The position numbers and the translations under genes were made by a program. Below are positions 48,496 through 58,898 of a DNA stretch of 64,000 nucleotides, one piece after another. Source of the DNA: Sacculina carcini (Eukaryota; Arthropoda; Thecostraca; Sacculinidae); NCBI GenBank assembly GCA_916048095.2, contig OU696572.1, positions 1,555,001 to 1,619,000 of the forward strand, written 5' to 3'. The notes under the pieces were generated by a model. It worked only from the letters and a program-made list of their open reading frames with translations. It was not told the origin of the DNA and did not search any database. The first letter of the stretch is position 1. Each line of letters starts with the position of its first letter.

Positions 48496-48596
48496 TTATG
48501 CAATGTTACGGCACTAATGTCATTAAATAGGCGTGGGTGGCCTCTTGCTTTATCGTTACATTCTTGTATTATTGTGTATAATAACGTAATCTGACA

Positions 48597-48673
<77 letters not shown>

Positions 48674-49012
48674 CTAAATTCAACTTGAAATAAATCTTAA
48701 CCGCACACTTTACGTTTACACGCTGCGATTAGTCGATTGGGTCTCGACAACACTCGAGTTGTCGATATTAGAATTGAGGGACAACACAAAATGCATCACT
48801 TGTATTTTTTGTCTGACATCTGAGCGTTTCGAGTAAATTGCTATGCATGTGTGTGTGTGTGTATGTGTGGTCTGTTTGCTTGTATTGGCTCGTGTATTTT
48901 TGCATTGTACGTTTTCGTTTGGTTGTTTTTTGCGTTGCTTTGAGACGGCGGCTCTCGTGCACACAATGAAGGTAGCCGACGATAGCACGCACGCGCGGCC
49001 GCTGTTTGGCGC

Positions 49013-50743
49013 TCATGTGTATTGCGGCTGCATTTCGCTGGAGGTCGCCATCTGTGTGTGTCGGCCCATTTGTGAGTGGGCGGGGCTTGGCGCCGTCGCC
49101 GCTGAGCCGGGTAAGAACTGCACTCGCGGCATTTGATAGCGCGCACCGCCGCCGTATCCATGGCCGCCCTGCATTTGCCTGTGTGATTGGGCGCGTGGCA
49201 GGTGGAACATACAGCGAAATTGAGACACCGTCAAAGTTTGCACCCAATCAAACAATCAAATAGGATAATACAAATATACATTTTTTATTATTGTTATGAA
49301 CCAGTATTGTTGATTTCTTTTGATTGGATAATCTTATTTTTCTACACTATTAGTGTATGTTTTAGTATTTTCCTTATTTGACAACATTTTTGCTAAATTA
49401 TTTTAATTTAGTCTGGTTTATCGTTTATAATCAAATACTAAGTACATTCAAATCGCATGTTCGGAGTTAACGAAAGGAATACGCTACTTGGAGGTGTATT
49501 TAAAAGGTATTTCTACCTGCATTAAGGTAATATTCCGCTATATAAATAAATAGTGTGTGTGTGTGTGTGTGTGTGGTGTTCACTCACCCTGCGTATTGAT
49601 TGGGGTACTGCTTGAAAATACGGCTAAATGTCAATGTAAGCCAGTTTCAATGACAATGTAAAATTGTATGCTAGTTCACACTGTGGAATCACGTTCTATT
49701 TATTGTACACTGGAAATATATCCTTCGATCAATTTTCATTTTTGATGTTTTTTGGTGTTTTGCCTCCGGGCGCACTTACCATTGTGTGAACTGTATAGAC
49801 TTGCTGTCGACATATCAAAACGGATATATTTGTAGCACACACACTCATATATATATATATATATACGTCATACAGGTAACGACTCAAATGTTATGGGGAT
49901 TTTAATTTTATTGAATTGTTTTTTGGGTATTATTGTTCACGCTTCTCTGGAGTGTTTATCTGTGGGCATACGTTGTTTTCTCGGTGAAATGTAGTCCTGT
50001 CTTTTGGGAGATAGGCAGTCGGGATAAAAAATGTATTGTGATGAATGGAACAATTGTTGATTTGGAAGATTTCGCGTTACGAATCCGGTGTGATTTTCTT
50101 ATGACATATGGCTGATTATTAATTGCGATATTTTCTCCCTCGGTCTTCAATATTTGTTTCTTGTAGAAATTATGTATTGGATCTGTGCCAGTTTGTTAGT
50201 CTGTGGTTTTTCGTTGTGTGTACGTATATTGCACTCACGTTTTCATCTGCCGGGCTGTGAAACAAACGATGATTGGTTAGTTTCAGTACGCCCTTTGTTG
50301 TATGTAGTTGTGGGCTATGTGTGTATGTATGCAATTACATTGCAAGGTTAAAGACCACCAGAAGTGGTCGCCACTTACACGGGAGCAAATGATAACTAAT
50401 TATCCGGGTAGATGACATCCCGTGTGCAAATATCTACCACTTCAGAAGCGATCCTCTCCTAGCTTTGATACCAGAGACAGAAGACGTATGTTACAGGGGC
50501 ACCTCCACCGAGAAGCATGTTGTCTGTGGCTGATATCTTTGATTGAATAACAGGGATCGTGCGCGGACCATATAATGACTTCCAGTTTACTGGACTCGAA
50601 CCCGGTACATCCGGGTTTCAAGTCCAAGACGCTAACCATTGGGCTACAGTGCCGATTTATGTTGTTGTGTAAAACTGTACTCACTCGTCGTAGCCGAATA
50701 ACTCCCGCAGACGGCTGATGGTAAAACGAACATAAGGCGTCAT
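49013..50743 (-). CDS. candidate three-exon gene, 86 aa, unknown
   Basis: Exons 50743-50685, 49623-49588 and 49178-49013 join in phase (261 nt) and end at TGA. Splice sites are good: GTGAGTAC, acceptor GACATTTAG, GTGAGTG, acceptor CCAATCACACAG. The product starts MTPYVRFTISRLRELFGYDD, continues RIFKQYPNQYAGQMQGGHGY and is Gly/Gln/Met-rich to the end. No family recognised. It could be the 3' part of a longer gene whose upstream exon is 51175-51104, but the phases do not join directly. A SINE (50344-50657) sits in intron 1. Confidence 0.4.
50344..50657 (-). mobile_element. tRNA-derived SINE, different head, related core
   Basis: Minus strand head GGCACTGTAGCCCAATGGTT and CCGGGTTCGAGTCCAGT. The body shares GATATCAGCCA, CATGCTTCT, GGAGGTGCCCCTGTAACATA, CGTCTTCTGTC and GGAGAGGATCGCTTCTG with the tRNA-Val SINE (35092, 48156), and both end CCCGTGTA...CACTT...TTTAACC. 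So one conserved core is attached to two tRNA heads. Confidence 0.75.
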
Positions 50744-50887
50744 TTTTAAATCTATTTCACAATAATGATAGCAACGTTTGTTTGCAATATTAATTATGCA
50801 TCGACAAGTGAGTTTTCGTTTCAGCTCGTATAAATACGTTTAGATAGGACATAGGTCATGTTTTGACTTTTCTACTGTCGTGTTTAG

Positions 50888-50992
50888 CTCTTTGATGAGG
50901 GCAATTACCTTATCAGACTGCGGCTACCGAAGGGATTTGACATCGCTGAATTGTTCCCCTCCCTTCGAAATAGAACGCAAATAACGCATGGT
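50888..50992 (+). other. orphan exon-like ORF
   Basis: Between acceptor TCGTGTTTAG and donor GGT|GTAAGT lies a phase 0-0 frame of 35 codons (LFDEGNYLIRLRLPKGFDI...ELFPSLRNRTQITHG). A TATAAATA lies at 50829-50836 on the same strand. No partner exon was found and it lies opposite the minus-strand candidates, so it may be chance. Confidence 0.2.
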
Positions 50993-51103
50993 GTAAGTTT
51001 TTAATATTGCCAATATTTTCGTTCAATCCTAGCGCGGTGCTATTTTTGCGACGTACACTTATAAGATTTTATATTGGATTCGGCGAAGGTGTGTACAGTG
51101 ACA

Positions 51104-51465
51104 CTACCTGTGTATTGCTGTGAATACAATGAACGCGACCAGGAAAAGTGTCAGGTAGAACCACGGTGTGCTAGGCTGTAAGACAACAATATTGCGTCAT
51201 TCATCGGAGTTTGCATTTTTGATCAGATTTTTTTATTATTCTATGGAACTTTTTGCCTGTTGTATTTCGATGGAATTTGATAATTAAATTAAGTTATTTG
51301 TTTTTAGGTAAAGTGAAAATTCATTGCAAGATTTGAGGGTAACAGAACATGAGAGAAGGGAAATATCCTAGATGACTAAACACGCCAAATATTGTATTTT
51401 GATTCAGATGGCTGTGCACTGAGATATTATATTTATATTTACCAACTCACCAACTCAAGCCCCAT
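51104..51465 (-). CDS. candidate 28-aa single-pass membrane micropeptide
   Basis: Exon 1 coding 51465-51451 (MGLEL) with donor GTGAGTTGG; exon 2 51175-51104 with strong acceptor TTGTTGTCTTACAG, phase 0, encoding PSTPWFYLTLFLVAFIVFTA then IHR and TAG. One 16-18 residue hydrophobic span. A TATAAATA box lies about 175 bp upstream (51646-51639). No known micropeptide recognised. Alternatively exon 2 is spliced on at AG|GTAGTG and this is a signal anchor of a longer protein. Confidence 0.4.
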
Positions 51466-51638
51466 TTCTGTGATTTTGTCCCTGCTGAATTATAGTACTA
51501 TTAATTAATCTTCCACTGTAGGATGTTGTTAGAAAAGCTATTGGAAAGAGCGCAATGTCATACAACAACGAATTGCGACGACAACCCCGATGCCCGACCA
51601 CTGCTAACACAATGGGCGTCGTTTCGTTGTGCATCCGC

Positions 51639-51646
51639 TATTTATA
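51639..51646 (-). promoter_or_regulatory. TATA-box candidate
   Basis: Plus strand TATTTATA, i.e. TATAAATA in the minus direction, in the setting GCAGTATAAATAGCGG, about 175 bp upstream of the micropeptide ATG at 51465. Confidence 0.35.
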
Positions 51647-51923
51647 CTGCGTGTCAGCTGTTGATTAGTCAAGAGTGGAGGTGCCCAGTGCATTTGTGCA
51701 CGAGTTTCCTTGTTGGCAGTGCCGCCGGCGATTATCATGCACGTGAAACGCACGTGCTCCTGTCAACCATAGTCGCGTGATTCAGCGTCTCCATGGTGAT
51801 TGTAGGCGGGTGTCTTTGTCGTCCTGATGCTGTCACGTGTTCACTCACTGCACGCACGGGCGCTGCCAGGAATTTGTATTGAGGGGAGAGGACAGATATT
51901 GAATCATTTCGAAACCCTATATG

Positions 51924-52356
51924 CATGGGCGTAAATCCTGGGGGTATGGGGGGTGTATATACCCCCCGACAAATTGGCTGGGGGGTATGAATATGCAATT
52001 ATACCCCCCGAGAATTCAGCTGAGTTCAGTTCATTGGGTATATTATCATCAAAATCAGCATAGAAGGCAAATGACAATAGGCTAAAAATGCAAGAAATTA
52101 TAAATATGTGAATAATTACATTATTATATATTTATATTCTATCATTCAATATCCAAACCATTTCATTCATTCATAGTCGATCATTATTATTATTATTATA
52201 TTACGCAATACACTTTTCATTGAGGTATGTGTATTGTAATTGAATAGGCTGAAAATAGTTGAGGGTACCACGCAATTGACCAACTGAGCGAACTTTGAAC
52301 ACTAATGCATGATGGCTGTCATCCCCCCCGAGCCTCGACACAAATCTACGCCGATG
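51924..52356. mobile_element. hAT-type MITE with perfect 8-bp target duplication
   Basis: The 433-bp element starts CATGGGCGTAAATCCTGGGG and ends, inverted, CATCGGCGTAGATTTGTGTC. It is flanked by identical CCTATATG at 51916-51923 and 52357-52364. Sub-terminal G/C runs (GGGGGGTATA, ATACCCCCCG) mirror each other. No ORF of transposase size. Confidence 0.85.
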
Positions 52357-53249
52357 CCTATATGAACTATGCGACCGTATATCTATATGGGGTTACTTGA
52401 TAGGAGTCATAACCCCTCGTGATGTCGCTCTGAATATACGTCCTTGACTGCGGGAGTGTTTTGTGAAAGGACCAACAGGCTGAACTTACGTTGTGTTCGT
52501 GTGTGTGTGGGTGTTGTAGGTGTAGGTGGGTGTATGTATGACTGGGCTTGCAATTTCAACCTAAGTTCATTTCCGGGTGTCATGTGCCGCCTCTCAAGGA
52601 AATCAGTGTTGGCGGTAAATCCGCACTTTGTGCAGTTTTTTTCCGCTAGGGTTTGGTCCGCACTTCATGCGCCTCGATCACCGTAGAAATTGTACAACCT
52701 GAAACGACTATCCCATCTGGATAGCTGGCTTATCAGGAAGGATTCCATCAGGAACTCATCAGGAAATTCAATAATTGTTTTAGCCCTTTGTATTGTTTTC
52801 ACAAGCAACTCCCATCTACTGAATCTAGCGAACCCGAACATGGTTAGATGAAGCAGTCAAGGACAGAGTTTGTACATTCGCATATACTGATCAGTTTTTT
52901 TTTACCATTAATTTGAAAGTGATGTCTTGAGAAGCGCTTCTCATCCTGTCTTCCTACACTTTCATTTTCCAGTTGGATTTCATCCCTTTGTTCCTGATAA
53001 GACGGCTGGGACTCTCAGGTTGGACTTCTCTGGGACTTTCAGGTTGGACTGGGAAGAGAACACGTGTAAACATTGTTCTACTCCATCAGTACTACCGGTT
53101 GATACGAGGTGTGGTTTGATACGAGGCGTAATTGACAGACATTTGGTCCTTTCTGTGTTGTTTTTTTCGTTTTTCTCTACCTGCAACATTTGTGTACGCA
53201 CCGCAGGTTTTAGATCAGCTCTGGTCGTCATTTGATTCTGTTTTTGTAA

Positions 53250-54647
53250 GTGCCGAAGATGCGTCATTTCGCGCTGCGTCGCTTCTGTGCGCCGCTGCGG
53301 GTTGCTTCGCCTTTTATCTCAGTCGGTCCGCGTCATTGTTTGCACTGCTCCTCGCTGTTGTTTGCGACTGGTAATCGCTGGCGTCCGGCGTCTTCCTCGT
53401 ACTCCTCTGATTTACTGGCATTTCGCAAACAGACTCGGCAGGCTTTCGGTGGTATTCGTCGCGTGGCTCGTAAGAAGCCTGATGCCAACAAAACAGTTTC
53501 GCAACTGGGCAAGAGTACGCCACATGATTCTTCATCAAACGCTGCGAGGGTCCTGTCAGACTCCTTGAAGCAGCCAACCATGGAACCTGGAGAAAATGGA
53601 TATGGCAATGGTGTGTTTTCGAAGCACGGTTCTCATCAGGCATCAGATCCTGTTTCGCAGTTACAATCTCCTACGAATACAGCAAAAGCTGGAGAGACAG
53701 TGTCTGCTGTCTGTGCATCCACATTGTATGTGCCCACCACTTCAGTAGGGATCGCCGAGTGTGAATACAGGACGAAGACAGAACGATGTGAGAGCACGTC
53801 GTCGAACGTCACCAATTGTCTTCTGCCCGCCTACATCGAAGAGGACTTGGACTGCCCGGCGGACGGAGTGCTGTTGAGTCCTCCGTCGTCAATTCTGAAC
53901 AGCGACCGTATGCCCAGCGTGTCCCGTGTGCTCAACGCCACCATGTCGACGGCGAGTCGCCTGGCGTTGGAACGCTGGCGACAGAATGAGATACAGCGAC
54001 TGGGCGTCGAAGGATTCGAGCGGCAACAGCTCCGCACACTAGGCACCGGACGGCAACTGCACCAACGTATCAGCGAGCACTTGATGTTTGAAGTCTCTGG
54101 AGGCAATGTGGAAACCGTCGGCCTCGGCGTAGACCATCAAATGGCGGATGAGTGTTCGAACGTAGATGCCAAGGAGTTGGAGAATTTTTGGCGCAGTGTG
54201 CGACCGGTGTTGTCGCTGGTCAGCGGTGACACTCAGGTGGGAGCGTGCCGATGTCGTGTCGAGATGCCGGTGCACGACGGACGACTATGCTACGCTGGCG
54301 TGGTGGACGCGGTGGCGGCGTTCCGGCAACAACCGCAGTTGCTCGAGTGGAAGACGGTGAGAAGGCCGCGTCGCTCGTTGGCCGACATGTACGACGCGCC
54401 CGTGCAAACGGCCGCATATCTGGGCGCCTACAACTGGACGATGCGGCGAGCGACCCCTGCCGCACCTTCGGATGCGTTGCCTGACGGCGAGCAATTGGCG
54501 ATGGCCACAGTTATAGCGATTAACGCCAGCGGTGCTCCGGCTTCTGTTTACGTGATGCGGCCGCACCAGTGTGCTAGCTACTGGCAGGCATGGCTGCGTC
54601 GTCTCAGGCAGTATTGGCAACAGGTGGACAATACGGCAGAGATGTAG
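53250..54647 (+). CDS. MGME1: mitochondrial genome maintenance exonuclease 1
   Basis: RecB-type PD-(D/E)XK nuclease that trims single-stranded 5' and 3' flaps in mitochondrial DNA replication. Single exon of 465 codons, no introns, unlike its neighbours. The N-terminus MPKMRHFALRRFCAPLRVAS is basic and hydrophobic, a plausible mitochondrial presequence; a second Met at codon 4 could also start. Residues 1-220 are poorly conserved. The nuclease part matches human MGME1: PSVSRVLNATMS, LALERWRQNEIQRLGVEGF, LHQRISEHL, YAGVVDAVAAF, LLEWKTVRRPR and AYLGAYNW. Catalytic Asp is in VVDAV; the D/E-x-K motif is EWK (human DWK). Human protein 344 aa; the extra length here is N-terminal. Intronless form could reflect intron loss or retroposition; the context is an ordinary single locus. 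Confidence 0.94.
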   Translation: MPKMRHFALRRFCAPLRVASPFISVGPRHCLHCSSLLFATGNRWRPASSSYSSDLLAFRKQTRQAFGGIRRVARKKPDANKTVSQLGKSTPHDSSSNAARVLSDSLKQPTMEPGENGYGNGVFSKHGSHQASDPVSQLQSPTNTAKAGETVSAVCASTLYVPTTSVGIAECEYRTKTERCESTSSNVTNCLLPAYIEEDLDCPADGVLLSPPSSILNSDRMPSVSRVLNATMSTASRLALERWRQNEIQRLGVEGFERQQLRTLGTGRQLHQRISEHLMFEVSGGNVETVGLGVDHQMADECSNVDAKELENFWRSVRPVLSLVSGDTQVGACRCRVEMPVHDGRLCYAGVVDAVAAFRQQPQLLEWKTVRRPRRSLADMYDAPVQTAAYLGAYNWTMRRATPAAPSDALPDGEQLAMATVIAINASGAPASVYVMRPHQCASYWQAWLRRLRQYWQQVDNTAEM

Positions 54648-55694
54648 GTGATGCAAATGGATGGTAGCGTGGACGCACATTAATAGTGTGGACTGCCATA
54701 ATGATTGTTTGTGATTACAGTCGATGTGCGTATATGTTGGTGGATTTCTGCCGTTTATACAAGAGGGGAGTGTCATTTGAGCGATCTGCGGGAATCGCGA
54801 GAAAATTGTGTAGTTCCGTTTTCGTGATAAAGATGATCAGTTTATAATGGTGTGGTTGTGTCGCACGTTTTCCATCCAGGAGAGCCTTTTGAAAGTTTCA
54901 CAATTCCTAGTTATTCTTAAGCTGAGATTTCGGCATATATTTGTGGATAATTTCTGAAAGCGTATTCGGCTAGAAGCGTACTTTGTCAAAATAAAGCTTC
55001 ATTTTTGCAATATGTCTGCTAATGTTTGGTATGTTTCCAGAGAATCATTATGCGCTTGAGTGATGTTTTTGGTATACTTTGTTATTTTTTAGTTGTTCTG
55101 GTTTTGTTTGTTTTGCATATTATTTTGTTTATAAAATGCTGCTTTTTAATACAGAGAATGCAATTCGTGTTGAGTGTGAAAACTTATTATTTTTCAAGCA
55201 AACATTGGTGTAGTCTAAGGAGCGATAATCCACCTGGGTTGGCTCCTGTTGCAGTCGTTGAGTAATTGAAACAAAATGCTATAGTATGCTATAGCTATAG
55301 TAAAAATGCTATAGTTATTTTCATAGTGATGAAAATAACTTGTAGCATGCGTATATTGCCCACGACTTGGCTAACAATTATCTCTGCCGTCGCTTACCGA
55401 TCTTTTCGGTCCCAATTGACCGTGAGCATACGGGCAGACCTTTTTTTGTCGGACATTTCCAGTGAGAGTGTTTCATCACAGGCGCTGAACAATTAGGACG
55501 GTCAACCGGAACGCCAATACTCGCACAATCCAGGCAGTGGACATGGCGCTTGGTTCCTGCCCTTGCCAGTTATTGCTACACGATTGTAGAACGACCGACC
55601 CGACCTCTAGGCTGGCTGCGTTTGCGAGAACAAAACCAAGTGACCTCGCTAGTGTGTGTTAGTGAGCTGTGAATACTCGACGAATACTAGCGCC
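54648..55694. other. intergenic MGME1 to secreted-protein gene
   Basis: MGME1 3'UTR, then AT-rich unique DNA with a short palindromic ATAGCTATAG patch near 55280-55320. No gene seen. Confidence 0.6.
54990..54995 (+). terminator. candidate poly(A) signal of MGME1
   Basis: AATAAA about 345 nt past the MGME1 stop, first canonical hexamer on the strand. Confidence 0.55.
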
Positions 55695-57122
55695 ATGTCG
55701 TCGTTGTCTGTTCGGTGTTTTCTTTTATTCTCGATAGCAATGTTCTGCTCAGCACGAGGTACTTGATCAACATCAACTTTCTGCTTTATTCAATTACAAT
55801 TTGATATTTCACAAAAACTATTGCCATCATAATAACCTATAATAATGATATGTTCAGATACAATCGTGTTAATATCATTGATATTAGAAGTAAAATAACC
55901 AGTAACGCGCTGTGTAGGTCTACTTAATATAAATATTTTTAAAACGGTTCTTAAACAAGTATTTACAGTCCTTTGTGCTATTATGACCCACATGTACGAA
56001 GGGGTTCCATTGAAGAGTGATATAGGTTAGGTTCTCGCACTGGGAGGGGGGTTATTTTGAAAAGAGCAAGCACTCACTTTCTTTTGCAAAATCAGTGACA
56101 TGGGGAGAAGACATGCATTATACACTGCTGATAAGGGCCTACAACGTCCATTCATAAGAAATCCCCAGAAGACAAGTTAATCATCATTCCCTTAAGGAAA
56201 TTATATATATTTCATTGAATACGAAGTGAAATCGGGTGTCCACCTGGTGTCTCTTATGATCAATAGTCTCTTCGTTAGCCGTGCTTACTCAAACATTGCC
56301 CGAACGATATCCTAACAGCAGTGGCGGCGCCAAGGATTTTTGGGGGGCTCCAGTCCCCCCCAAAATCATAAACATGGACATTAAAATTTATCACCACTGT
56401 AAATGAGGTCCTGCAATTTTGGTTAAAGTTGGAGGACTCAATCAGTGTGCCACAGTCCCTTATTATATTATTATGTAGTCAGCGTTCGAGTGTAGCTCTT
56501 CATGCTTCGCCAAGCCCCCTGAACTTTTTCCTTAGCCCCCATCGGAAAATCCTGGCGCCGCCAATGCCCAACAGGGAACTCGGAATTCCGATAGAACACC
56601 ATGGAACATACTCAAGAAAGGATGTTCCATGCGGTCGAATTTAGCGTCCTTTCACCTGATTGACAATCTATAACTTCGGCTCAATCCAATCGAAGTCTTC
56701 CTGCTCGATCAGCTACGCTTGTCACACTAGTCGATTTTCAGTGTGACTGCCCCCGTGTGCCGGCAGATCCCGGTTCGGGCTCGGGCGGTGGAGTGCCTCG
56801 GTTCTGTCTCGACCTGCTGCGCTCCGAGGACCGGACAGGCACGGCGCGCGCGCTGATCTCGTGCGTTCAACAGGTGCGGCGTAGGACGACGGTCGAGGGG
56901 AGTCGGTTCTCGCTGGGGGACGGCACTTATGCGCGGGTCGGTCGCTGCATCGGCCACAAGGTCGGCCTGATTGATGCCCGAGGCGTAGTGGACAAAGCGG
57001 CGCTGCAGCGACGAATTCTGCTCAGTCGCAAAATCTCCGAGGCCGAGAGGACACGATACCTGCAGATGGTGGACACTTGTGACACCTGGGATTCGTGTCT
57101 TCGCCAACAGTGTCGACTTTGA
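55695..57122 (+). CDS. small secreted cysteine-rich protein, unknown
   Basis: Two exons, 55695-55758 and 56731-57122 (TGA), join in phase through donor GAG|GTACTT and acceptor GTCACACTAG; 456 nt, 151 aa. MSSLSVRCFLLFSIAMFCSA is a textbook signal peptide, followed by RVDFQCDCPRV. The mature part has eight cysteines (FQC, DC, RFC, ISC, GRC, DTC, DSC, QQC) and is helical and basic (RRILLSRKISEAERTRYLQM), ending CDTWDSCLRQQCRL. Extracellular location is inferred. Spacing RC-...GLIDARGVVD...-DTC-DSC-QQC recalls insect odorant-binding proteins, but the CxxxC pair is missing and I do not claim homology. The intron contains a MITE. Confidence 0.6.
56319..56566. mobile_element. hAT-type MITE
   Basis: Ends CAGTGGCGGCGCCAAGGATT and, inverted, CATTGGCGGCGCCAGGATTT; flanking 8-mers CCTAACAG (56311-56318) and CCCAACAG (56567-56574) match 7 of 8. 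248 bp, G-rich and C-rich sub-termini, no ORF. Lies in the intron of the secreted-protein gene. Confidence 0.85.
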
Positions 57123-58864
57123 GGTCGCACCGCTCGGTCTGTCTAATCGCCGATGACGTCTCGTAGTGGTGGTAACGTTATTTTGTAGACTGGCAGTGAA
57201 CACCACTTAGAGAAGCTCATACTAAGTCGACGGCGACATAGTTAAGTCCCTAGCATCTAGCTTCTAGGGTCTAGTTTCTGCACTGACATCTAGGCAGACC
57301 CACTGACATATCCACTTTAGTTTTTGCACTGACGAAATCCAGATAGATCTAGTTCTTGTTTATATCCAGATAGGTCCAGTTCTTGTTTATATCCAGATAG
57401 ATCCAGTTCTTGTTTATATCCAGATAGATTTAGTTCTTGGATCACCGGCGCGACCGCAAGCGATCAAATCGACTGTCACGCACAAGTTTTTTCCTGGACA
57501 CTGACATGAAGTATTATCCAAACCAGAATAGATAAGAGACCATTCAATTTTCAGGCAACAATTTTGGGAACAGTTTTTTAGAAATAAATAACTAATCAGC
57601 ACAGAAATCATTAAATTCCTCATCACTCTCAGCAGATATATCAACTGGAGTCAGTGTTTCTGCAATATCAGCCAGTTCTTCGTCATCATCATCAGAGGAG
57701 TCATCAAATTATATCGGATGGAATCACGAGATATCATTACATACTGGTGCTAAAACACTTACTTTCATGTATAAGAGATCCCCGACTTGTAAAGTGAAAA
57801 TTCACACCAAAAAGGGTCCCTTATACGAGACTCTCGTACACGGGAAAATACAATAGTTCCACTCAAGCAGGTCGGGCCAGCAAGCACACAAATATGGTTG
57901 TTTTTTATACTCAAACCGTCCCGTGACGAGCATAATAATCCAGTCTTAGAGATTATAGAAAGATGAGCCGCGTCATGTGGATAGGTCAGGATTGTCACGG
58001 ATATTACTCATAATATAGCAATGTTATGGCATGCTGTTGTAAAAAAGTATGTTGTAAGTAATTTATTAGCCAAGTGAATGCAATTTAATCTTTGTGTTCG
58101 AGTCGTTGCTGATTTGCGAAAATCATTGTGATTTGCCGAATAAAGTCACAACAGCTGTTGAGACGGAGTATGTGTTTACGAGACTTTGTTTAAGACGAAA
58201 CCTCAGGCCGCACACACACACACACAACACCTCAATTATGTGGCGACTCAAATAGACGACAAACGTACAAGGAAACGTTCAACAAACACAAACACACACA
58301 CACAGAGAGGAAACAATGGAAAAAAGGAAAATGGCGAAACAGCACAATGACACAGTGAAAATCAAGTGGGGTGTATGCGTGTCTGTCTGTGCACGTGTTT
58401 GTGCACTTGTGTGTGTGCGCGTGAGTATATAGTGATGTCGAAACTTAACCGCAGGGTTGGTACACGCACATAAGATTGGTAAAAGTATTAATAACGTGTA
58501 TTGTAGAAAAGCGTATTGTATTGTAAACACTAGAAGCGCTATAAAATGTATAAAAGATCGCGCGCACACACAATGCTTCTGATGGGAACAGTTATTTCAC
58601 AAACAAGACACACACACACACACATGCACGCGCATCGAGAACACTTAACAACACATCAAAATACATTATTCGCATTCAGATTACATTAATCCTCTCGACT
58701 CTAACATGCAAGCAATCACACACTGACACATACACACACACAGACACACATGCGGAACACATCGGTGCACTTGATACGAACCACCGAGCCACTTAATTAC
58801 TGAGCGCTCTCCCACACTCTTTCTCATTTTCCCCCGCTCTTCAATTAGCACAGGTGTATTGCTC

Positions 58865-58898
<34 letters not shown>

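Larger units (their letters stand above)
44941..49012. other. intergenic, retroposon-rich
   Basis: Upstream of PDCD10. Contains AT runs (44725-44759 just inside the gene, 46070-46108, 48596-48671), two LINE 3' ends and a SINE (listed separately). The remaining sequence at 44950-45850 and 46660-47180 shows nothing I recognise. Confidence 0.6.
51466..53249. other. intergenic upstream of MGME1
   Basis: Contains the MITE at 51924-52356. The rest is unique sequence with weak tandem similarity at 53008-53050 (TTGGACTTCTCTGGGACTTT / TTGGACTGGG). No supported exon; an 85-codon plus-strand frame at 51523 overlaps the TATA candidate of the minus-strand micropeptide. Confidence 0.5.

Noticed and set aside
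48966-49108. Plus-strand ORF MKVADDSTHARPLFGAHVYC with a GTAAGAA donor
   Set aside because: Antisense to the last exon of the 86-aa candidate, no downstream partner exon; lower support than the minus-strand reading.
51523-51780. 85-codon plus-strand ORF with an acceptor-like CCACTGTAG in front
   Set aside because: No partner exons, no family, and it overlaps the TATA candidate of the opposite strand.
52927-53235. 102-codon plus-strand ORF just upstream of MGME1
   Set aside because: No domain, no splice partner; probably chance in the MGME1 5' region.
57604-57713. Acidic minus-strand frame (DDSSDDDDEELADIAETLTP) resembling a transposase C-terminus
   Set aside because: Only about 37 codons directly after an in-frame stop, without any catalytic segment nearby; too little to call a transposon.
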